A DNA stretch of 64,000 bases from contig CM040093.1 in assembly GCA_022496805.1 (NCBI GenBank), forward strand, positions 14,052,213-14,116,212. Direction: 5' to 3'. The stretch comes from Pohlia nutans (Eukaryota > Streptophyta > Bryopsida > Bryales > Mniaceae). Shown one piece after another: positions 10,931 through 22,259 of this stretch. Below the pieces are notes generated by a model. It was not told where the DNA came from, searched no databases, and saw only the letters and a list, made by a program, of their open reading frames with translations. Numbering within the stretch: position 1 is the first letter of the stretch; every line of letters begins with the position of its first letter. Position numbers and translations under genes: made by a program.

Positions 10931-13900
10931 TGCTAGTATGTGAGCACAAGAGCGGAGAGCAGAGAGCAGGAGAGCATAGGATTTTTTGAGATTAATTTTT
11001 TTTTTTTCTGAAAAATACCTATGACCGTGGGGCTAGGGTGTGTGACCGTGGGACTATTGGGAACGACGATTTAGTGATTAAGGGATCTATTTATTCTATC
11101 CGTGCAAGATAAATTTAAAAATTTGGTTAGGGTTTAGGGTGAGATTGAGCGAGATTATGGACGAAAATCCAAGAAAATGTAGCAATTCGTGAAGGTGTCA
11201 AACATTAAAATAGACATTGACACGAATATGAACGCTGGTATGAAAATATAAGTGTAGTGGCCCTTTAGTCTCACTACCAGTCATAAAAAAATATAGGAAT
11301 ACAAAATAAACTTCACTATGACGAATCATCACATGAGTCCTCATGTGTAGAAGATGATGTTCTAGAAGAAGAGTTAGAACTATGGGTGCGAGAAGACTCC
11401 GCAGCTTCTACATCTATGAAGCGCGAAATGCCGGTATCAGCTACTCCCTCTGTCATCTCCACATCATCGAGACTATGCTCTGCAAATGCTCTAGCAAGTG
11501 GCTCCACGTACACAGGGAGCTCAAACGGTTCCGGTGGACTTGGAAAGAAACCGCGGGCTGCAAAAAAAGGCTTGTGTCGAGGAGGGCTCATTCCAATTGT
11601 GAATCTATAAAACATACGAATAAAATTAGTACATTGAGCCGCATGAAATTGATATCATCGTGTAGCGAGGCAATTTGAATTAAAACAAACTTACTTACTC
11701 TGACGTCTTCTCTTGACCTGCGTGGGAACGATCTCCATGCTGTCCGGATCCTGAGAGCGCTTCGAAGCAGAAGGCCGCGGCGATGAGGAGGTAGCCTTTG
11801 CACACACTAGAGGTGCGATTAGTGCATCATAGATAGCTTTGTCCTTCTCCAAAGCAACAATGTTGCGGTTTACATTCCTGCAAGCATGAATGGAAGCGCC
11901 TGGAAAACACCAAAAAACTTTGAAGTGAAAAAGAGTAATAATACTGGATATATAGAATGACGTCGATAAAATAATAAAAAAAGCAAGGTGGAATAGGGTG
12001 GTTTTAGTTCACCAGTCATGGCGTGGCAGTCAAGAACAATGTCTCCCGGTTTAGAACAAGCCTCGATGAGAACTTGCCAAAAGCCTTTGCTCTTCTCCTG
12101 AGGTCCGCGCCAAGGCTTGGTGCCGTTCATTGCTTGGTCAATCTTGGTGGTGTAGTTCTGCAGCCACTCGTCCGAACCAATATCCACTCCAACCTCGTTC
12201 ATGGATGAGACTGGATTGAATTGGAAGTTGGAGCCTTCCTTCCTCACCAAGAGGTAGGCACCGAATCTCTGCGTCTGTAACATCACGAGACAATTAAAAC
12301 TAGGAAAGAGGTAGCCAATGCAATTAGAACTGCAGTGATGATAAGTGAAAGATTTTGGTAAAGAACTTAGACAAACTTACCATCAACTGCGGGTTACTCG
12401 GATAACACAAATGCAAACGATTCATGCACACCCAACTTTTTCGCTCGACGAACCCATAACTCTCTGCGTATCCGAGTACGGATGACTTCGTTGCCACGTC
12501 GTAAGGGTGGATGACGACCATGGCCCCATAGTCATGAATGTGGTTATCTGCAAAGTCGAAAATGGCATCGAAATCAGCTGGTTCGAACTTGTTCCAATGT
12601 GGGACCTCCTCGGAAGGATCAGATACAGTCGGGACGCGCAAATTCTCTGGGTAGTCCACCAACATGAGATCAACAGTGGCTTTCGCGTTGCGGCGACGCT
12701 GGAACATGCGATCGCGATCTCCACGATGTTGTATAACATGTATAGATAAGAAGGTCATAATTGCGTTAGAGGACTATAGGTTGTTTTATTCTAGAAATTC
12801 ATGTTTGATGTGGCAAGAAATCAATGTTCAGAGACAAGAAATACCTTCTCCAAGAATGTCGTTATGTCTTTGAAGGCGGGGAGTGCTGGTTTGTCCTCCG
12901 GCAAGAGAGATGCAAAGGACGAATTTAGGAAGAGTTCGTCATTTGCTAAGTGAGAGTCATCAGCAACCTCATCAACGACGGGACCTTGCGTGAGTCGTTC
13001 TTGCGTGGAAGAGATGAGAGGGACTTTTTGTTTCTTCTCAACTTCCTTTGATGCACGGTTGCTCTGAGCCTCGTCAACCACTGCAGAATCGTTCGTGTTG
13101 CCAACCTTGTCCGCTTTGGCCCTCTTCGCTCTGGTCTTCTCATTCTTCACAAGTTTCCTCTCGGCTTCCTTAGCCTGCCGAGCTTCCTCTTTAGCAAGCT
13201 CCTTTTCGAAAAGGGCTTTGATGTTCTCCTTCTTCTTGAGATCTTGGGCATGTATCTTCGCGATAGCTTTGGCTCTCGCAGCATCGTCCATCGATCCGTC
13301 GTTGCCGTCAAGGAGGATGACCTCATTTGCATTCTCGGCTGAGTCGTAAAGTGTCCGCTCAACGTCCGGTACGTTCTTGAGACCACACTCCAAGTACCAG
13401 CTAGCGCCACGAAGATGAGCCGAGGTCCAAACCCTCAACTGATGGGAGTTGAACATACAGGTGGGGCTGAAGAGATCACTCTACGTTGTCAGGAAAGGGG
13501 GTAAATCATCCTTGGTGATAGCCATTTTCGGAACGAGCTCCAACATGAAGTACCTGCGAGAAACGAGCGTTCAAATTAAATTACATATCGGCAGTACTAG
13601 TGATGAATGATTCAAAGTATCAAAAAAGAAAGAGGTTTTGGAAAATACCGATAAATGACTCGATTGACCAAGGAGGGCGCGTCAACGTGTTTGGCGAATT
13701 CGTCACTCTTTTTAAATCCGGATCTCTTGAAGATCTCTTGGAACCCAATGTCCCAGAGCTTCATTCTCCATTTTTCAAGGTAAGCCGCGATAGTATCCGC
13801 TTTCGTGTAATCAATTACGAACCTATCGTTCTCTGCGATGGAGTTGAAGGTCTCAATAGCAGCGTCCATGTACTACGATGATCAAAATGCTAGAGATTAG

Positions 13901-15738
13901 TACAAGTTCAAAGAACGGTTAATAGAAAATGAAGGACAAACGATCATTCAAATGTACTCACCGAAGCATACCAACAAGCTTTGTCTAACCAGAGAGTCAA
14001 GATCTCTTTGCTCGTGTTGGTGGGGAATTTTTGGGCGGCCCGCGTTTGTGCCGAACTGTTCCACTACACCAACCATTGAGTCTTTCTTTCAGGGCTGGCA
14101 TTTGCAGTTGCAAGGAGTTGCAGCTTGTCTAGCTGCATGTCTGGTTCGAGGGAATTGCGAGCGTAGTGTCTTTCGATCTGCATATAGATTTTTGGTTATG
14201 TTTGAACATTGATCGTAGAACATGACCATGAAATAGATTGATGAAAAGCACATACCTCCTGCAAGATTCGGTCACCGTAGCCCGGATTGGCAACAGCGGT
14301 CATTTTGTGCAGCTTCACCTTCAACTTCTCTGTCTTGTCTTTGACACCCATTAACATAGCTTCCCTCATACCTTCCTCTGTTATGTCTTCCTCGGGCGTC
14401 TGCTCACAATATTTACGGAGCTCGGCATCGCCAGCCTTTGCAATGTCATGCTGCAAGACCAAGACGAGCAGTCAGTGAGAGAGTGTATTGAGATGGATAT
14501 TGGAAGAAGGATAGCAGGCATATGAGCGGACAGTTCTACATACCCGAAATATAGGTGTTGTTAAAGTATCGGCTGGCAGACTAAACCATGATTGAGACCG
14601 ATAGACCTTTGCACGTTCGTAGTCGGAAGCACTGATGATGCCCTTCAACTGCTCGATGGTCATCATTCCAAACTTGCGAACTTGATGCAAGTCGTGCACC
14701 AAGTTGGTCTTGACATGGGAGTTCTCGGTAGATCTGATAGAACAAGAATAAAAGCATTAGTCATTGTCAAAGAGGAGAAGGTTTCATAACAGCAGTGAAC
14801 AAGAAAGGGTATAAAAGATACGTACTTGTTGATGTCGTGCATGACTTGCATCACCTCACCAATACGACCTTTCGTATCTAAGACGATGGAGTCAACAGAA
14901 TAATGCCATTTCACCTCCAGGGGGTGATCGCGGGAGATGACTTTCATCCACGCTTGATGACGATGGTTGCCATCGCAGACAAAGAACTTCACATTGCTCA
15001 AATGTTGAAGAGACGGCTTACTGCGTAAGAATTGCTCGAAGCGTAGATCCGCAGCTTTCCAGTGCGCATTCCACGATTGACGGTCTGCGTCGGTGAACAT
15101 TTGAACAACACCTTGCTCATCCGTCGTGGAAACATAGAAAACTGCAGCTCCTTCGCGATAGCCATGGACGAAATCAGCTTCAAGTAAACTCAGGTCACAA
15201 GACAACGTCGGCCTCACAATGGGCATGCAGATCATACGACAAAGTGGAATTGATATTCTGGAGTCCTCAATCGGTAGAAGTCGGAGCTGCTCAATTGTAG
15301 TCACAGAGTTAAGTGTGTTTATGGCACGAAGCTGTTCCGTGGTCAAATTTGTAGGAACCGCAACGTCCGCGTCGCTATTATCACCGTCCGACTGTCCAAG
15401 TGCTGGCTGAGGATCCTCATCATCTGACAAAGCTTCGTCATCGGCAGTAGGAGTATTCTGTGAGAATGAGATCATAGAATAGATGAGGAAAGTAGAAATA
15501 TAATAATATTGCTCAAGGCAAAATTGTCAGTATACATATCTAGGCCAAGCGTCTACAGACTCGCCGTCCACGTGGTAAAGACCGCCGTCCACGATAGTCA
15601 CCGATGGCTACATCCAATAGCGGAATAGGTGAACAAGGAAGCACTAAGTCATAAGGGTCGTAAAGCGGAGGTAATCTAGGCAAGGAAGGGACTGCAAACG
15701 GAGGGAGAAACTGAAGAGGAGCAGAAAGAAAGGTAGGA

Positions 15739-15990
15739 TCAATCTCGGGGGGGGGAGGTGGGAACATACACGGGGGGAGAAGTGGGAAAAAACCCGGGAA
15801 GAGAAGTGGGAACAAACCCGGGAGGAGATGTGGGAACAAACTCGGGAGGAGAAGTCGGAACAAACTCGGGTGCAGAGGTGGTAACAAACTCGGGGGGAGA
15901 GGTGGGAACATACTCGAAGGGAGAGGTGGGAACAAACTCAGGTGGAGAAGTGGGAACAAATCCCACAGGGGAAGTGGGACCTGTCACGGG
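15739..15990 (-). repeat. 24-bp tandem repeat encoding (F/Y)VPTSPP(E/G)
   Basis: About nine units lie in exon 4 of the ParB-like/methyltransferase gene. The eight-residue unit resembles the RNA polymerase II CTD heptad YSPTSPS but has an extra residue. The last unit holds nine C's (minus strand) where eight would keep the downstream frame (PPEIDPTFLS) open. Confidence 0.85.
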
Positions 15991-16425
15991 AGGAGAAGAG
16001 CCATCACTGAAAGGATACGAAGAAGGTAGAGACAAGGAATGAGAGGCAAGGTCACTAGACGAGCGATGTACGTCTACACTATCGACCTCCGCGACAAAAT
16101 CATCGCAGGTACAGAAGATAAGATCACCACTGTCAACATCACTAAGATCAATAATCAACACCAGCAATGCTGCATTGACCGCAACGGAAACCTATAACAT
16201 TGGTCACAAACCAAATCATAAATACATTTACAATGAAGTAAGAAAAACACAAAAGAAATCAGGAAAATAACACAACGCAAATGAAACTTGCAATACCTCT
16301 GGCACGGGAGGAAGTGAAGGGGTGCGGGGCGAAGCATGGTCCTGGTCAACATTCTGAGTCACCTCAACGACATCGCGATCAATCTGCAGAACAACACAAA
16401 AGTAATCGTTAAGAAAACAATCTAA

Positions 16426-17103
16426 CGTGGCGCGTCATTCTGCGTCTCGGCAAAAAAAACGATGGCCAAAAAAGTTAGCGTCGAGCGCCACGGTGCGCCA
16501 CGCCAAAAAATTGTGGCGTTGGCGCGCCACCCCGGGGGGGGGGGGGGGGGGAGGGGGGGGCGTCGCCAGCGACGCCCCCCCCCTGGGGTGGCGCGCCAAC
16601 GCCAAAAATGTTGGCGTGGCGCGCTACTTGGCGCCACGGCGCCACGCCTTGGCGCGTTAGCGCGCCCCCCCAGGGGTGGCGCGCCAACGCTAAAAAAATT
16701 TGCGTGGCGTGCCACTTTATTGGCGTTGGTGCGCCATGGTGCGCCACGGCGCCACGCCGTGGCGCATTGTGGCGCGCCACCCCCAGGGGGGGCGTCGCCG
16801 GCGACGCCCCCCACCCCGGGGTGGCGCGCCAACGCGCCAGGGCGCCAAGCGGCGCGCCACCGCGCCATGGGGGGGGGGGGTCGCCGGCGACGCCCCCCTT
16901 GGGGTGGCGCACCATCGCGAAATAATTTGGCTTGGCGCGCCATGATGCGCCACGGCGCCACGCCGAAATTTTTTTGGCGTTGGCGCACCACCCCAGGGGG
17001 GGGGGGGGGGGCGTCGCCGGCGACGCCGCCCTTTGGGGTGGCGCGCCATCGCGAAAAAGTTTGGCGTGGTGCGCCATGATGCGCCACGGCGCCAAGCCAA
17101 GTT
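16426..17103. repeat. extreme GC-rich array of nested palindromes in an intron
   Basis: About 0.68 kb inside the intron between 16384 and 17151. Four units are centred on GCGTCGCC(G/A)GCGACGC or its core (near 16560, 16792, 16881 and 17011), with G-runs and C-runs on the two sides and TGGCGCGCCA on the outside. Spacers carry their own palindromes (GGCGCCACGGCGCC, ACGCCAAAAA..TTGGCGT). One G-run is 18 long (16534-16551). All frames stay open because of composition, so the long open frames here are not genes. Confidence 0.9.
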
Positions 17104-17514
17104 TTCTTGTGATTGAGTAGTGAATATCAGAAGAAGTGATTAGATACATACGGAGGCATTTGGCGACGCGTGGCGAAGGCTGCTTCGCGTAGCTCTTCCG
17201 CCGCTCGAATTTGGCTCGCGCATTGAGCCGGCTGGTGGTCCTCCACTGACGCTTGATACTGGTGCTCCACTGCCACTCATCATCGTTGCCACGGAATCTC
17301 TCTGCACGTATGAAGAAGCTGTAAGCATTGACGAGCATTGCGAGTATCACAAGCATTTGGACCATCACGCGCATTTCCAGCATTCGAGCATGACTCTCAT
17401 TTTGATCATCACGCGCTTTTCGAGCATTCCTGCATGACTTTCGCACACTCCCAGCGTTCTCGTGAGCACTCACCACCACACTCCCAGGGTTCATTTTATA
17501 TCACACCAGCACAC

Positions 17515-17660
17515 TCTCGCACTGAGCTACTTCGCACTGAGCTACTTCGCACACTGAGCTTCTTCGCACTGAGCTACTTCGCACATTGAGCTACTTCGCA
17601 CTGAGCTACTTCGCACCGAGCTACTCACACTGAGCTACTCACACTGAGCAACTTCGCACC
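17515..17660. repeat. minisatellite, unit GAGCTACTTCGCACT
   Basis: About eight imperfect units of 14-17 bp lie in the first intron of the ParB-like/methyltransferase gene. Units vary as GAGCTACTCACACT. The sequence just upstream (17330-17480) also has GAGCATT(G/C)CGAG-type short repeats. Confidence 0.8.
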
Positions 17661-20029
17661 TCAACCACTGAGCTACTCACACACGAGCTACCCCGCACCT
17701 CGGCCTGCGCACATTCCTGGAGAATATAAAAATCAAGAGCTCCTACACATACATGAATGTGCAATGGACTTACACGCAAATGTGTTTGGGACCTCTGGAA
17801 TTGGACATTACGAGCTCTGAAATTGGACAATACGAGCTCTGGTGCTTAAGTTGCGGATGCGCAAGAAGTGATCAAATCCAGAGCTACGCGCTCATCGATA
17901 GAAATACCTCTCCACATCTCCTACGTATAAGTTTTCCTATGCAATGTACGTGTTCTAAATTATTTATAAATTTTATAAAACCGGAATCCATTGCATGAAT
18001 ATTGTGGAATTGGAATAAATCTGGATGTGACTGTCACTTACCCTAGTGCCTTTGTCTGCTCCGCAAATCAATGTTTCGATTAATGGTTCGCCACCTCTAA
18101 TGCAATCTGCCAAATTTTCACATCTGCTAACGCGTGCCGGACACACAACGTCGTCCTCACCAAACTTTATAGCCTTCGCAACAGAAGAATCAACTTCAGC
18201 TGCCCTTGACCTTGTCTTTGTTTGCCTCATTCGACTTGCCTCGATCACCTTCCTAGATGAGAATACGACCCTTGGTTTCCTTCGTTTCTTGCTTTGCAGC
18301 TTCTGACCCTGTCTTTCTCTATCGCTGTCCTTACGTTGCATCTGTCCTATCGTTTGACTTAAACATGAAATTCCTATGTCCCACAATTAGTTCACATTTA
18401 TGTTCACGTTTATGCCTTCTCCAATTAGAGAAAATTAATTGCACGTTATTTGGCAATAAGTTCACGTTTAATGACTTATTATTTCTTTGAGAACTAATAC
18501 ATGGATTAATGTCTTCTGCAAAGTCACGAGGCTACTAATCTTCCCCGGTGACCAGCATAATTGGGAATTATTATGCAGCAGTAATTGGGAGAGGGAGTGG
18601 GAGCAGCATCGTTAGTAAAATGTAGCCTAATAAGCTGGAACGTTGATTGAGGGTATGATCCTAGTTAGCGGTAGTGTTGATCAAATCAAAGGATGTATTA
18701 TTTGAGTGCTATGATCTAAACTCTATACAAGTTCTCAGGTTAATGTGGCCGGTAAATTCTAAAATTTAATATTTACTGGTTACGTTAGAATTATCTTTTA
18801 AATCAAAACAGTTTCAAAGTCTATGAAAGTTTCAACGTATTTCTATTAATATAACTGATGATAAGTTGAAACGGGTTGAATTTGTTTTGAATTGAGGACG
18901 GTGGCTGGGAGCTGGGAGGGCTGGTCCGGGAAGGCTGCTACTAATGCGGAGGAAGTGGAAGTTAACTTAGTCTCCTCCCCCACTTGAATTGGGATCCTCA
19001 CTTGGATGCCTCTCGAGACCCTTTCTACAGATATTTTTTCATTCCGCAGTCAAGGGAGAGAACATAACGCGCACGTGGATTTGGGCGTGCCACGTAATAT
19101 ATGGTACCGTCAATATATGTGATGAGGTTAGGGTGATGGCCCTGATATGGGTACCCCTCCTGAATTAGTGTGATTTTAGAAAAAAATCTTTTCGGTAAGG
19201 AAAAAATATTGAAAAATTACAAAAATTAGATAGTGTTGTAGATGGCATAGTAGGAGCCGCATACACTGGGTTTAAAACGGAATTTTTGGAACGCATAAAA
19301 TGAGTTACACACAGTCACATATGGTTACGTGTAACTGGGGTACCCATATCAGACCATTACCCGTTATAGCATGGCAAGCAGTTGTTCATTGTGCTCCAAG
19401 TTCACATGCAAGATGGTGTGTGAGAAATGAAAACTTCCCTAGCAACAACCATCAAGCTTGCATGGAATAGAGTGCGTCAACCAATTACATACTACTACGT
19501 TTGTCACTACATGGGATAATCATAATGTCGGAGAATAAATTTATTAAAATTAACTTCATGAAGTGTGAGCATGGTCTTGTCAAAGAATAGGACAAAGTGC
19601 TTGATGTGAGAACCACCCCTCGCTATATTGACAATATTTGGTGTGCAAATATCAAACTCCACACCATAAGATGTACTTTATCATCTAGAAATAGGTTTGG
19701 TGGGTGGAAAATAACTATTGTTGGACATGCTTTTAGAGCTAGCCCAATAGCTCCATACCAAATATGTTCACCAACCATTAATTTGAGGGTCATTTTAAAC
19801 TTAAAGGAATGTTAGACTAGAAGTACCCCAACAATACTCCTTGTGCGAACACCAAGGCAACTTATTAAAAGAAGATTTTATGAAAAGAACTTGATGTCCT
19901 TGAAGCATGAGTCGGTGAATAGTCTTCAAACTCATTATTTAGTTATTAATTGAACAAAGATGCTCGCTTGGTCTGAGTAATTTTCTTGTACCGAAGCTTC
20001 TGTAGATTTTAGGTCCAGAATGACCTAAA

Positions 20030-20588
20030 CCCCTAATGGACTGTGGTTTTTCTTGTATTTGAGCATCCTTTTCACCTCTTTCTATTCATTTTCTTGTGAA
20101 TATTTTTTTTCCTCTTGATAGAAAATACCAAATCAAAGATTTAAATAAAATTTAAGAATTCTTTTGACCAATTTAACAGTTTTTTCCATGTCTTCAAAGA
20201 CGGTCAAAAAATATCCAAAATGACTGCAATTTCATTTTTTCACTTCAAATGCTATAATCTTGCAATCCGTATGGACATATTCTATGAACATTTTACCATG
20301 CACTCTCTTGGTAATCTATAACAAGATCCTTCGGTTAAAGTTGAAAAATAATAATTTCTGAGGTTTGTTTTGAGCCCTGCCCGCACTGCCCATTTTCCCC
20401 AAAAAACCCCCTTCTGCTCCATAACTTCCACTTAAAAAGTTGGAATCAAAAAAAAATTAAATCCCCATTTTTGTATTGATATACCAAATTCACATAAATT
20501 ATTTCAAATAATAAAAATAAAAATTGACACCGTGGGAACCTACCCGAACATTGAAATGTCCTAGTTAGGACATTTGGTCCTTTAGGGT
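20030..20588. mobile_element. TTAA-flanked MITE, family F, with known empty site
   Basis: Ends CCCCTAATGGAC and GGTCCTTTAGGGT. The left target is TAAA (one change from TTAA); the right is TTAA at 20589-20592. The paralogous repeat has GACC-TTAA-ACTACC at 9284-9297 with no insert. This is direct evidence that the family inserts at TTAA. Confidence 0.9.
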
Positions 20589-20592
20589 TTAA

Positions 20593-20955
20593 ACTACCTA
20601 GCTAGGTGATAGCCATGACGTAGGCTCCTCTTAGGAGTGCTTAATAGCACTAAAGAGGGTGGTAGTTCGATTTCGGTCGGATGCATGTCGTGAGGGCTAA
20701 TACTTCCTTGCTTGATAGGAATCTCACGCACGATGGGATTGCTCTGAGCCTCATGTTTGTGGTGGAGGCGTTACTCTTAATTGGAAGTGATTAGGAGCTA
20801 TAAGTCTAGTCCAGATATTGTAGGAAGAAATATCCAAAAATAATCACATGCGGGGGAGCATTGGAAACGTGCTCCCTTCGTTCACAGTGTGATGTTTGTA
20901 ATCTATTGTTGTGCAATGGAAATAAAGCATCCATTTGTTAAAATTTAAAAAACAT
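20593..20955 (+). mobile_element. possible tRNA-derived SINE, copy in repeat 2
   Basis: Paralogue of 9292-9640, with the B-box-like GTTCGATTTC and an A-rich end. It has a short duplication near 20637 (GTGCTTAATAGCACT) not seen in copy 1. Confidence 0.5.
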
Positions 20956-21162
20956 TAAAAATTAAAAATTAAAAACTTTTGCATATGGCAGGGAAAACTC
21001 AAATTTTGGCGGTAGTGGGTAGTAGTTGGACCGGACTTCGGAGCAAATAGAGCTGGCTACACCAAATCTTGGCGTTGGTTCCTCAAAAGCATTTGTTGTT
21101 GGACATGCTCTTACTACACCAAATTTAGACAGGGTGCTTGTATAGAGAATAGAACTACAGTA

Positions 21163-21371
21163 TACTAATTATCCCATTTAGTGCATGTGATACTAATTCC
21201 CATGGCTTGCACTATTTTGCCAAATCTCAAAATTATTGAAGGCCAATTTTTTTACCGAGTGGCTAAAATCTTTGTATCACACTAATTTTACATCATAATG
21301 ATATTTAGCATCATCTTTACTAATTTCCCACACGCACTATAAACCCACCCTCACTAAATAGGATAATTAGT
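21163..21371. mobile_element. small TIR MITE, copy in repeat 2
   Basis: Paralogue of 9842-10051 with the same inverted ends. It is part of the duplicated block. Confidence 0.65.
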
Positions 21372-21705
21372 GTACCTTGAATTTGAGAATGTACATAACA
21401 TTGGCATTAGAACTTGTGTTCATTTTAGGTTGTCTACTAAAAAAAATTGAACTCTTGTAACTTTTGCTTACATTAGATTATTTTTTTAAACTCTAAAATT
21501 TTTGAACTCTATGAATGACACAATTGTCGTATCTAATATTTTTTTTCCAACTTGACGTTGTATTAAACGTTTGACATCGGTTGTTTAATTAGACGAGTGT
21601 CAAACACGTTAAACGATTAACATTTTGGATGAAATATTCCCAAATATCCAAGCATATTTTAAGAATATGTTTGTTTGACATGGAGCTAAGGAAGGAGATC
21701 TACTA

Positions 21706-22023
21706 CACTAAATGGACTATTTAGTGTTTGGGAGACTATTTCTCAACAGATGCACTTTGATTTTAGGGAGATAGAGTGTCCATGTAAGAAAAAATTGGAT
21801 GTAGTGTTCCAATGACATCCATGGTAATTTTATAATAAACATGGCATGCTACCTCATGCCACTCAATCATCACTTGGAAGGAACATGGAACTCTCAATGA
21901 AACTGGGAATGACAAGTGGTAAACTCCCGTGTTAAGTAGAGACACTTCTCCTTGTGACCTTTGAATGAATCGTGGTAATTTAAGACATCAATTTTGATTG
22001 AACACTAAATAGCCCATTTAGTG
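21706..22023. mobile_element. TA-flanked MITE (copy 1)
   Basis: TA target at 21704-21705 and 22024-22025. The ends CACTAAATGGACTATTTAGTG and ACTAAATAGCCCATTTAGTG are each themselves palindromic. Related elements lie at 22048-22257 and 63024-63366. The TA target suggests a Tc1/mariner-type MITE. Confidence 0.7.
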
Positions 22024-22047
22024 TAGTCGTATTTGACACTTTGTCTA

Positions 22048-22257
22048 CACTAAATGGTGTATTTAGTGTCCGAGGAGAATTGATGTCTTTTACTACAATT
22101 TGTTCAAAGTTGAAGAGAAATAGTGTCCCTTGACACGACATAGGAGTTTGCCACTTGTTATTCTCACTTTTTTTACCAAGACACTGTATCTCCCTAAAAT
22201 TAAATAGTGTCTGGGTTTAGAAATAGTGTCCCAAGACACTAAATACGCCATTTAGAG
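22048..22257. mobile_element. TA-flanked MITE (copy 2), next to copy 1
   Basis: TA at 22046-22047 and 22258-22259. The ends are CACTAAATGGTGTATTTAGTG and CACTAAATACGCCATTTAGAG. Its interior (TTGCCACTTGTTATTC, ACTGTATCTCCCTAAAA) matches copy 1 in the opposite orientation. Confidence 0.65.
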
Positions 22258-22259
22258 TA

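Larger units (their letters stand above)
11316..18341 (-). pseudogene. ParB-like / beta-class DNA methyltransferase-like gene, 14 exons, decayed copy
   Basis: Exons, all with GT-AG borders: 18341-18042, 17301-17152, 16383-16297, 16191-15602, 15457-14826, 14733-14544, 14450-14256, 14177-13962, 13872-13649, 13553-12845, 12698-12381, 12274-12013, 11899-11695, 11604-11316; about 1,450 codons. Phases agree at every join except exon 4/5, which is unresolved. In order: basic N-terminus (SKKRRK); nine VPTSPPE-like repeats (exon 4); ParB-like region with FVCDGNHRHQAW (exon 5); helical middle part; Lys/Glu-rich coiled-coil-like stretch (exon 10); methyltransferase region with a DPPY-like site read as LMLVDYPEN (exon 11), then PGDIVLDCHAMTG-GASIHACRN and NIVALEKD (exons 12-13), the permuted beta-class order; basic KRRRQSK and Ser-rich tail. 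This copy is broken by C9 at 15746-15754 (eight would keep frame) and TAGs at 14064-14066 and 13481-13483. ParB plus amino-methyltransferase pairings are known in phages and bacteria; function here is unknown. Confidence 0.72.
18518..21395. repeat. large direct repeat, copy 2
   Basis: Same orientation and same ends as 7186-10074. It begins 177 bp upstream of the assigned first exon of the ParB-like/methyltransferase gene. It lacks the LINE fragment and the 222-bp MITE of copy 1 but has a TTAA element at 20030-20588. Otherwise the two differ by scattered substitutions and small indels. Confidence 0.9.

Noticed and set aside
15758..16042. Plus-strand Gly-rich repeat protein (GTNSGGEVGTNS)
   Set aside because: It is the antisense reading of the VPTSPPE repeats, which belong to a spliced minus-strand exon.
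16422..17494. Very long open frames on both strands (up to 339 codons)
   Set aside because: They come from the GC-rich palindromic block, which lacks stops in every frame. The peptides are low-complexity Gly/Ala/Pro/Arg repeats and the block lies in an intron.
7186..21395. LTR retrotransposon with 2.3-kb LTRs
   Set aside because: No TG...CA ends, no target duplication, no gag or pol between the repeats, and the inner gene is intron-rich.
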